From contig CAINUH010000069.1 of assembly GCA_903853735.1 (NCBI GenBank), forward strand, positions 1 through 5,295: 5,295 nucleotides of DNA, written 5' to 3'. Of this stretch, positions 1-5,295 are shown one piece after another (the stretch's first letter is position 1; every line of letters starts with the position of its first letter). Under the pieces are notes generated by a model. The model had not been told where the DNA came from, ran no database searches, and saw only the letters and a list, made by a program, of their open reading frames with translations. This DNA is from an uncultured Desulfomonile sp. (GTDB lineage: Bacteria > Desulfobacterota > Desulfomonilia > Desulfomonilales > Desulfomonilaceae). A program made the position numbers and the translations under genes.

Positions 1-271
1 CCTCGTCCGTTGGGAATGTCTTCCACGGAACTCGTATGAAATTCTTTCCACTGGAAGAGCCATTCTTTTCCACGGCAAGACCGCAAAAAGCACAGTTTGC
101 TCGACAACCGCCGGCATAAGTGAGAAGCAAATTTATACATCCGAGGCGGGCATTCCTGTAAAACCAACCCTTAGTGAACCCCATCGTCATGGCGGCTGCC
201 AGTGAAAGCCTTACATAATCCGGGCTTTCTTCCTGTGTGCCCGGACTTACCATTGCCTTTGGAAGAGGCAT
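1..271 (-). CDS. lipS2: Radical SAM protein, N-terminal part, probable lipoyl synthase subunit LipS2
   Basis: This is the first 90 residues of a gene that continues past the left edge. From the ATG at 271 the frame reads MPLPKAMVSPG and contains ARLGCINLLLTYAGGC, then the radical SAM cluster motif CRANCAFC (C56, C60, C63), and GKNFIRVPW (75-83) after it. The motif spacing CxxxCxxC and the LLLTYAGGC lead-in resemble the biotin synthase-like radical SAM proteins recruited as lipoyl synthases. C45 precedes the cluster motif and may be a ligand of a second cluster. In the Thermococcus system LipS2 adds the first sulfur, at C8 of a protein-bound octanoyl chain. The start is secure: AGGAGG lies nine bases upstream. 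Position next to the other radical SAM gene in a ligase-flavoprotein operon supports the pair. Which of the two is LipS1 and which LipS2 could be swapped. The SAM-binding and C-terminal parts cannot be judged here. Confidence 0.78.
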   Translation of the reverse strand, partial: MPLPKAMVSPGTQEESPDYVRLSLAAAMTMGFTKGWFYRNARLGCINLLLTYAGGCRANCAFCGLAVEKNGSSSGKNFIRVPWKTFPTDE

Positions 272-280
272 TGATCTTTT

Positions 281-286
281 CCTCCT
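281..286 (-). promoter_or_regulatory. Shine-Dalgarno site of the second radical SAM gene
   Basis: The minus strand reads AGGAGG, nine bases before the ATG at 271. It is the only consensus-quality ribosome binding site visible in the cluster. It fixes the start of the truncated gene and suggests that the gene is translated independently, not by coupling to the gene before it. Confidence 0.85.
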
Positions 287-323
287 GAAAGTCTCTCACA
301 AACGTCCCAGGTGGTTCTTGATG

Positions 324-349
324 AAAAACAACATCTTGATACCAAGATG
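324..349 (-). terminator. Possible weak intrinsic terminator or attenuator
   Basis: In the 117-bp gap after the first radical SAM gene, the minus strand carries a perfect 7-bp inverted repeat, CATCTTG-GTAT-CAAGATG (332-349). It is followed at once by TTGTTTTT (324-331). The shape fits a Rho-independent terminator. The stem has only three G-C pairs and the T-run is broken by a G, so termination would be partial at best. It sits 40 bases after the upstream stop codon and upstream of the AGGAGG site of the next gene. It could lower expression of the last gene relative to the rest, or be a chance hairpin. Confidence 0.45.
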
Positions 350-388
350 ACTGTTGAACGACCCGGGAAGTTCTCATCATATCCTAAC

Positions 389-1342
389 CTATCCCAGGGA
401 ACAGCAATATTCATGGTAATCAAGCTCCAGCCCTCTGGACTCAGCCTCCTCGAGTGCCAAGTCCGAAGGCAAGGCCAAGGAATTGATTCCCGCCATCACT
501 GCAAGCACATCCAGCTCTTTTCTATACATACCCCTCGGCCTGGCGCATCCAAGGGAAGTCTTGAGCCCCGGCAGTCGAAGTCGGGCTTCAGCGATGAATT
601 GGGCGACCCTGAGAGGCTGGGGGGGCTGGACATCAGCCATGGCTGTCCCTCTGGTAGGCATTAACACTACTATAACGTATTTGTTTACAGGAAACTCCAC
701 AATAATTTCCAGAGCGGCCATCTCACCCTTCTCGCGTCCATAATGGAGACCAAAGAGTATGTGCGGAACTGTATCAAGACCGACCGCGGCGAGGGATTCC
801 AAAGATCGCCGGATCGAGGAAATTCCGTTGCTAAGGTGATAGACTTCTCTCGCGGTATCCTCGTCTCCAATGACATCAATCAAGGCCTGATCAACGCCGG
901 ATTCTTTTAACCGTGCAGAAGTTTCAGGATCCACAAGCCCCGTATGCACAGTGATAATAAGACCGGTTCTCGCCTTTAGAAATTTGATGGCAGGAGTAAA
1001 CTCTTTCCAGGGAAGCCTCCCCTCATGATCGCAACCCCCGGAGACCAGTAATCCATAATCACCTCTAGCTTCGGCTTCTAGTCCCAGGTCTATCAGGTCT
1101 TGAGGCGTGAGGGCATGAGACATGGTCCGGAGGAGCGACCCCCTGCAATGTTCGCAATCAAGTAGGCACTTGTCTCCGGTTATGGAGACTGCCCGATATT
1201 TTCCACGCCTGCCATTGACGACGAACATTCCTGGCACATGTACCGTCAAACGATTGCCGTGAATTGACCGGGAGACGTCCCATGCCCTACGGAAGAGAGA
1301 CGAAAGTTCCTGACTAATCTCACTGGTAAATCGTCTTGACAT
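389..1342 (-). CDS. lipS1: Radical SAM protein, probable lipoyl synthase subunit LipS1
   Basis: This radical SAM enzyme is predicted to insert one of the two lipoyl sulfurs. Numbered from the ATG at 1342 (317 residues), it has VHVPGMFVV (34-42), ISITG-like VSITGDKC, the cluster motif CLLDCEHC (C59, C63, C66) and the SAM-contacting LLVSGGCD (98-105). Other cysteines, C104, C266 in LGCARPRG and the adjacent C313-C314 near the end, are candidates for a second Fe-S cluster. Both characterised Thermococcus LipS proteins carry two [4Fe-4S] clusters, unlike biotin synthase with its 2Fe-2S. LipS1 of that system acts on 8-mercaptooctanoyl substrate (C6 insertion). Assigning this protein to LipS1 rather than LipS2 is my tentative reading from sequence style. 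A TTG at 1366 would add eight residues and overlap the lipT stop as TTGA. I prefer the ATG because it is the common start and leaves a normal 20-base gap. Neither has a strong ribosome binding site. It ends in TAG, 117 bp before the next gene. Confidence 0.8.
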   Translation of the reverse strand: MSRRFTSEISQELSSLFRRAWDVSRSIHGNRLTVHVPGMFVVNGRRGKYRAVSITGDKCLLDCEHCRGSLLRTMSHALTPQDLIDLGLEAEARGDYGLLVSGGCDHEGRLPWKEFTPAIKFLKARTGLIITVHTGLVDPETSARLKESGVDQALIDVIGDEDTAREVYHLSNGISSIRRSLESLAAVGLDTVPHILFGLHYGREKGEMAALEIIVEFPVNKYVIVVLMPTRGTAMADVQPPQPLRVAQFIAEARLRLPGLKTSLGCARPRGMYRKELDVLAVMAGINSLALPSDLALEEAESRGLELDYHEYCCSLG

Positions 1343-1362
1343 TTTTTCTTGAGATATGTTTT

Positions 1363-2559
1363 TCAATCCCAGTTGCCGTGGTTACACCGATTGTCCTTCA
1401 AAACACGTTTCTTGTAACCGTCAAAGGCAATCCATGTATTCATGCAAATAGATTCAAAATCCTGATAATTCCAGTTTTGAATCATGAGTGTTCTCTTGGA
1501 CAATGCATGCCGAATTACCCCACCATATCGCCCCATTATTTCAGCCTCGTAATCTGCGAGGTGCCTCCTGTCACCGGTTTTCAGACTAGCGGCAACAACT
1601 CGACCTGCCAATTCTCCGGAAACTACAGCTTGCGGAATTCCTGCGCCGGTAATCGGGTGGGTTAAGCCTGCTGCATCTCCGGCAAAAATAACATTCCCGT
1701 TCACCAACGTTGTTCGCGGACCAGACACAGGGATCAGGCCGCTTGAGACCGCCAGCCGTCCTGGCCTGATCATCCGTTGTTTTGACAAAGCCTCCAGCAA
1801 ATCCCCAAGAACTGACCTTGAATCAATTCCGCTCTTCGAGGCAACGCCAACGCCGACGTTTGCCACTTTTCCCTTTGGGAAAAGCCAGCCGTACCCCCCG
1901 AAAAACTTCGGGTGCAAGAAAACAAATGTCCTGTCCACACGATTTTCCAGGGGCACTTCCACTTGAACGCCTTTAAGAACTTCCGGAGACCGAAATCCGA
2001 GGGCATGGGCTACGGTTGATATGGCTCCGTCAGCCGCGACAATGAATTTGGCATTAAGAACCGATTTCTCAGAGCCACATCTTATAACGCAACAATCGTT
2101 CTCAAATCCGACGAATCTGCAACAACAGAGCACGGTCACGCCGGCAGCCGCAGCTTCTCCAGCCAGGTCCCTGTCAAAGCGAACACGGTCAATCAAGTAA
2201 CCCGATGAATTTGTTACAATCTTTTTGACCGGATCTCCATGGATTTGTCCGAATGATGAGGCGCCCGATTCATCTCTGCGTTCTCCGGGACCTGCGGAAC
2301 TTTGCATAGGTGATTGAGAGCCCAAGATACGGGTTTCCATCAAGGACACGCTCTGGATCACTGATGCCCTGTCGAGCCCGCACTCGGAAAAAAGGCGAGC
2401 AGGAACGTACTCCCCACAGTGGGGTTGCTCGCCAATGCGGCGTTTAGCATCTATGAGGACTGTACTGATTCCCTCGGCCGCTGCCGTGGCGGCTGCCCTG
2501 GAACCCGCCGGCCCTGCTCCGACAACCAATAAGTCCCATTGTGTTTCAGCAAGAACCAT
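1363..2559 (-). CDS. lipT: FAD-dependent oxidoreductase, geranylgeranyl reductase family, LipT-like
   Basis: This is a predicted soluble flavoprotein of 398 residues. Visible motifs in order are the FAD dinucleotide fold VVGAGPAGSRAA (12-23) with acidic D37 after strand 2, CGEYVP (48-53), the family's DRVRFDRDL (124-132), VAADGAIS (174-181), the GGR-type YGWLFPKG (223-230), and FAGDAAGLTHPITGAGI (292-308), which contacts FAD phosphate and isoalloxazine. These place it with geranylgeranyl reductase-like monooxygenase-fold enzymes. In the LipS1/LipS2 clusters of sulfur oxidisers an enzyme of this kind is called LipT and is thought to handle electrons for lipoate assembly. That role is inferred here from location between the ligase and radical SAM genes. 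A lipid (prenyl) reductase remains the alternative. ATG is the start, with a partial site (AGGCG) inside the end of the ligase gene, so translation is probably coupled. Oddities are an extra polar stretch at about residues 83-112 and six cysteines within 145-161. It ends in TGA, near or overlapping the next gene. Confidence 0.82.
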   Translation of the reverse strand: MVLAETQWDLLVVGAGPAGSRAAATAAAEGISTVLIDAKRRIGEQPHCGEYVPARLFSECGLDRASVIQSVSLMETRILGSQSPMQSSAGPGERRDESGASSFGQIHGDPVKKIVTNSSGYLIDRVRFDRDLAGEAAAAGVTVLCCCRFVGFENDCCVIRCGSEKSVLNAKFIVAADGAISTVAHALGFRSPEVLKGVQVEVPLENRVDRTFVFLHPKFFGGYGWLFPKGKVANVGVGVASKSGIDSRSVLGDLLEALSKQRMIRPGRLAVSSGLIPVSGPRTTLVNGNVIFAGDAAGLTHPITGAGIPQAVVSGELAGRVVAASLKTGDRRHLADYEAEIMGRYGGVIRHALSKRTLMIQNWNYQDFESICMNTWIAFDGYKKRVLKDNRCNHGNWD

Positions 2560-4114
2560 TAAAGCGCCTGAGAGTTTTTTCTATCAGTTTCAAATTGAGA
2601 GATGTCTTGTTGTCAAAATTCCCCTTGTACGCAGCGCTGCCTTTGCCCAGATCGTAACAGGTAGTGGAATCCAGATTGATGAGTATTCCACGTGCCGAAA
2701 TATTCTCCATTTCTCGCTGATGCTTCGAATAAAAGGCTTCACAGCATGAGCCCACGTAGATTCCGTCGCGATTGGCGCATGTGTTTTGTAAAACCTGCAT
2801 CAGGTGCTCAAAACTCTGAACCGTGATAGGGTCCAAATTGAGGGATCGGGCTAGAGCAAAGCACTCTCCTATTTGGCATTCCCCACATTCGTCACATCCT
2901 GGGATTTTCCGATAAGGGCAGTCGAGATTCTTCGAACAATAGGGCAGCAGGAGCCACCTGGGAGTATGTCGCAACAGTTCCAACGGCTGAATATTAAGCA
3001 AGAAAAGTTCGTTTGCCTCGGCAGGGGTGAAGCTGCCGTCTATAAGACCTAATCGCTCTCCTGCCAAGGAAACTGCCTCAGCTACCTGTGAAGGGGCAAT
3101 CCCGAGAATCTCTCCACGGTATTCACGAAAAAATGAGGATACAGCTCCTGCTAGTGGATCGCGTTCTGCGGGAACCCCTACGAGTGCAGCTTCCAGGTCA
3201 TGAACAAGTCTTTCCGGAATCGCAAAAAAATCTCCCGTGAGAAGAGCCTTGCTGACTCGACGACCACCTGGAGCGAGCCACAAATGCACACGCATGGTCC
3301 CGGCCTCGGTCTGAGTAATAGAGCGAATGGGTTCTCCCTCCACCGCGGGCCGCGTCCGCGATGAGATCCACTGTGGGCTTTGAAAGTACGCGAGGTTTGT
3401 TTTCAGGCGATCCTTCTCAATTTCAGTGAGTTCTTCAGGCGCCAAATTCACTTGAAGAGCTTCACGGAATTCAGCGGCCAAAGCTTCTTTGATAATTGCT
3501 GTGGTCGGAGCAGGGGCAACGATATCGCTCAAAAAACACATCCTGTCCATAACTGATTCTATTTCGCGCTTTTTTAACTTCTCCACTGGAACACGAAGCG
3601 CCCTCAAAAAAAGTTCGATCTCGTTAGTGACGAGTAATGTCCCCTGGAACATGTATGCATTGGAAATCGTTACGCCCCCAGTACCTGAGATCTTTCTGCC
3701 ATCTACCTCGATGTCGTTGCGGGGCCTGAAACAGGCTTTCACTCCGAGCCGCGATATACCACCGGCTGCAATGGAACATATTTCATTCAGGATAGTTTCA
3801 AATGAACCGCAAAACGGCTTTTCCCCACGAATGCCGAAAAGCTCCCATCCTAAGGCCGACTCCTGAAAGAGGATGCTCCCGCCCCCGGTGAGCCTTCGAT
3901 TAATGTCTATTCCGTGAGATCGGCAGTAATCAGTGCGTATTTCCAGATCCACGTCCTGATGATACCCCACCAGGGCAGATGCGGGTTTGAATTGGAGAAA
4001 GCGAAGAGTGGGTGGACTTCGCAGTGCCGCGACTTCCTCCAAAATTATTTTGTCTAGGGCCATGTTGGCTGCAGCCGATAGAGGCCCTGTGTCCAGGAGT
4101 CGATAAGTTTTCAA
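2546..4114 (-). CDS. slpl(AB): Lipoate/octanoate-protein ligase, LplA-LplB-like, with C-terminal DUF116-like domain
   Basis: The protein is predicted to activate octanoate or lipoate with ATP and transfer it to a carrier-protein lysine. Residues 1-252 form an LplA-type catalytic domain: RRLTGGGSILF (73-83), NDIEVDGRKISGTGG (133-147) with K141 as the expected catalytic lysine, and YMFQGTLL (154-161). Residues about 255-350 resemble the LplA C-terminal/LplB accessory domain (GDFFAIP, 294-300) needed for adenylation. Residues about 385-520 look like DUF116, a domain of unknown function: LLLPYC (388-393), CPYRK, CDECGECQIGEC (407-418), GSCCEAF (455-461) and TTCYDLG, with about 11 cysteines that could bind an Fe-S cluster. 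Typical LplA is about 340 residues, so the last ~150 are extra. The start is TTG because an in-frame TAG lies seven codons upstream and the next ATG (residue 18) would remove the conserved N-terminal strand KTYRLLDTG. No clear ribosome binding site precedes it. The 3' end overlaps lipT by 14 bp. The match to the sLpl(AB) group rests on gene context. Confidence 0.85.
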   Translation of the reverse strand: MKTYRLLDTGPLSAAANMALDKIILEEVAALRSPPTLRFLQFKPASALVGYHQDVDLEIRTDYCRSHGIDINRRLTGGGSILFQESALGWELFGIRGEKPFCGSFETILNEICSIAAGGISRLGVKACFRPRNDIEVDGRKISGTGGVTISNAYMFQGTLLVTNEIELFLRALRVPVEKLKKREIESVMDRMCFLSDIVAPAPTTAIIKEALAAEFREALQVNLAPEELTEIEKDRLKTNLAYFQSPQWISSRTRPAVEGEPIRSITQTEAGTMRVHLWLAPGGRRVSKALLTGDFFAIPERLVHDLEAALVGVPAERDPLAGAVSSFFREYRGEILGIAPSQVAEAVSLAGERLGLIDGSFTPAEANELFLLNIQPLELLRHTPRWLLLPYCSKNLDCPYRKIPGCDECGECQIGECFALARSLNLDPITVQSFEHLMQVLQNTCANRDGIYVGSCCEAFYSKHQREMENISARGILINLDSTTCYDLGKGSAAYKGNFDNKTSLNLKLIEKTLRRFNGSC

Positions 4115-4185
4115 TGATTGACCATGAATCTATAAGCTAGAGTTAAGGCCAAGGAGGCATCTGTGTTCCGATGCTGATCCATTCC
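4115..4185 (-). other. Intergenic gap between lpd and ligase genes
   Basis: This 71-bp spacer is the second-longest break in the cluster. On the minus strand I see a 5-bp inverted repeat, GCATC/GATGC (4157-4174), with an 8-base loop and no T-run, so it is not a convincing terminator. I see no well-spaced -35/-10 pair and no Shine-Dalgarno sequence before the TTG at 4114. The two genes could be co-transcribed, but the spacer alone does not prove it. Confidence 0.4.
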
Positions 4186-5295
4186 TTAGCCGGCAAAAAC
4201 CTTGGTCCTGGAAACAGCATGCAAAGGCCCTCCCAAAAATCCTAGGACTGCTTCCCTCATTGCCTCTGAGACCGTGGGGTGAGGGTGTATGGTTTCGGCT
4301 AAATCAGATGCCGAAAGTCCTTTTTTCATCGCCAGGGCTGCTTCGCCGACGAGTTCGGACACGTTTGGACCGAGAAAGTGCGCACCAATAAGCTTGCCGG
4401 TGCCGGTGTCCTCGATCAGCTTGAGCAGGCCATGAGATTCCCCGACTGCAAGGGCTTTCCCACTGGCAGAAAGCGAAAAGGAGCTTGTACGGAATGGCCT
4501 TCCAGATTTCTTGACCTGATCCTCGGTAAGACCTGCCCAGGCAATTTGAGGGGTAGTGAAAACACAAGCCGGAACGATATCATCCTCGCAGGGTTTCTCG
4601 TGGCCCGCAATATTCTCAGCAACAATTTCTCCGTGATAGGAGGCTACGTGTGCCAGCATCTTTCGACCGACAACATCACCCACGGCATAGATTCCGGCCA
4701 AAGATGTTTGTAGGAATTCGTCAACTTGAACAGCTCCGTTAATTGTGCGGACGCCTAACTCCACAATTCCCGAGCCGTCAATATTGGGACGGCGGCCGGC
4801 AGCGATCAAGACCATGTCTGCAGAGGCAACCTTTTCTTTGTCCCGCCATTGGTAAAAAACCTTTAGATGGTCTCCGGATTTCTCGATTCTGTTTATCCGG
4901 ACGTGGACTTCAGTTGTTATTCCCAGTGAGGGCAATAAAGCCGAGTACCTTTTGACAATCTCTTCATCAACGTTGTTAAGGACACGCCCAAGAGTCTCTA
5001 ATATGGTCACCTCGGTGCCGAGGCCGGAAAAGATAGCCGCAAACTCCTGACCTATTACCCCCCCTCCAACAACAACCATCTTCTCAGGAACCTTTTCCAT
5101 GTCGAGAGCCTCTCTGGTGCCCTTGACGCCCGGCAAGTCCGTTCCCGGGATAGGTGGAACCCAGGGACGAGAACCCGTGGCAATAACTATATTAGCGGCC
5201 TTTATGATTTTCCCCGAAACAGTCACCAGAGTACCGGGTTCCGGAACTCTGGCTGGTTCATTGATCAAAGTAATTCCAGTGCTGGACAGAAGGCC
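4186..5295 (-). CDS. lpdA: Dihydrolipoamide dehydrogenase (E3), N-terminus outside window
   Basis: This flavoenzyme reoxidises protein-bound dihydrolipoamide with NAD+, as the E3 component of 2-oxoacid dehydrogenase or glycine cleavage complexes in the cytoplasm. 369 residues are visible. The frame stays open to the window edge, so about 100 residues are missing, including the first FAD Rossmann motif and the redox-active disulfide (usual length about 460-475). Counting from the window edge, I see ATGSRP (39-44), the NAD-binding GGGVIGQEFA (77-86) followed by an acidic residue after the second strand (E100), the second FAD motif IYAVGDV (202-208), and the C-terminal dimerisation domain with HPHPTVSEA (337-345). 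H339 and E344 match the catalytic His-Glu pair of the family. That pair separates it from mercuric reductase and most other relatives. The TTG at 5268 is internal and not the start. It ends in TAA, 71 bp before the ligase gene. Other members of the disulfide oxidoreductase family are possible because the active-site cysteines are not visible, but the C-terminus is typical of Lpd. Confidence 0.93.
   Translation of the reverse strand, partial: GLLSSTGITLINEPARVPEPGTLVTVSGKIIKAANIVIATGSRPWVPPIPGTDLPGVKGTREALDMEKVPEKMVVVGGGVIGQEFAAIFSGLGTEVTILETLGRVLNNVDEEIVKRYSALLPSLGITTEVHVRINRIEKSGDHLKVFYQWRDKEKVASADMVLIAAGRRPNIDGSGIVELGVRTINGAVQVDEFLQTSLAGIYAVGDVVGRKMLAHVASYHGEIVAENIAGHEKPCEDDIVPACVFTTPQIAWAGLTEDQVKKSGRPFRTSSFSLSASGKALAVGESHGLLKLIEDTGTGKLIGAHFLGPNVSELVGEAALAMKKGLSASDLAETIHPHPTVSEAMREAVLGFLGGPLHAVSRTKVFAG

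Noticed and set aside
171..380. 69-residue minus-strand reading frame between and over the radical SAM genes
   Set aside because: It lies in another frame over the start of the second radical SAM gene and the intergenic hairpin. It has no recognisable motif, while the alternative frame from 271 has a clear ribosome site and a CxxxCxxC motif.
311..664. 117-residue plus-strand reading frame
   Set aside because: It is antisense to the end of the first radical SAM gene, with low-complexity composition and no family motif.
389..1366. Biotin synthase (BioB) identity for the radical SAM genes
   Set aside because: There are no biotin genes nearby, the ligase and Lpd context points to lipoate, and the 2Fe-2S ligand pattern typical of BioB is not recognisable.
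1336..1665. 109-residue plus-strand reading frame with a hydrophobic start
   Set aside because: It is antisense to the flavoprotein's conserved C-terminal half. The hydrophobic start arises from the junction sequence and there is no ribosome site.
3489..3866. 125-residue plus-strand reading frame
   Set aside because: It is antisense to the catalytic core of the ligase, whose motifs explain the region.
4157..4174. GCATC/GATGC inverted repeat as a terminator after lpd
   Set aside because: The stem is 5 bp with an 8-base loop and no following T-run.
4378..4713. Plus-strand and shifted minus-strand frames over the dehydrogenase
   Set aside because: They shadow the well-supported Lpd frame and carry no motif.
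5266..5268. TTG as start of the dehydrogenase
   Set aside because: The frame is open upstream to the window edge (GLLSSTGIT precedes it) and the expected N-terminal FAD and disulfide motifs must lie further upstream.

Overview
The window reads as one co-directional minus-strand gene cluster for building and recycling protein-bound lipoate by the non-classical route (lipoate/octanoate ligase plus two radical SAM sulfur-insertion enzymes, LipS1 and LipS2) rather than the textbook LipB/LipA route. Family calls rest on motifs read from the translations. No database search was possible. The organism looks like an anaerobic or facultative bacterium with many Fe-S proteins. The gene content, moderate GC by eye and DUF116-type cysteine domain would suit a Desulfobacterota-like lineage, but this is a guess.

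Layout in transcription order, right to left. (1) 5295-4186: dihydrolipoamide dehydrogenase, whose N-terminal ~100 residues lie outside the window. (2) 4114-2546: a 522-residue protein joining an LplA-like catalytic domain, an LplB-like accessory domain and a cysteine-rich DUF116-like domain. (3) 2559-1363: a geranylgeranyl-reductase-type flavoprotein matching LipT, overlapping the ligase gene by 14 bp. (4) 1342 (or TTG 1366)-389: a radical SAM protein, probably LipS1. (5) 271-1: the first 90 residues of a second radical SAM protein, probably LipS2, with a near-ideal ribosome binding site and running off the left edge. The only gaps are 71 bp (4115-4185) and 117 bp (272-388). The second holds a terminator-like hairpin. 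No gene was found on the plus strand.

Proposed joint function. The ligase activates octanoate (or lipoate) and attaches it to a lysine on a carrier protein such as an E2 subunit, GcvH or an LbpA-type protein. One radical SAM enzyme adds sulfur at C8 and the other at C6. The flavoprotein may feed reducing equivalents into these reactions. The dehydrogenase reoxidises the dihydrolipoyl arm during turnover. The pathway is known from work on Thermococcus and on sulfur-oxidising bacteria. The features that look unusual here are the DUF116-like fusion, the lpd linkage, and a cysteine-rich segment and an insertion in the flavoprotein. No carrier protein, LipA, LipB, or sulfur-oxidation (sHdr) gene is visible in the window.
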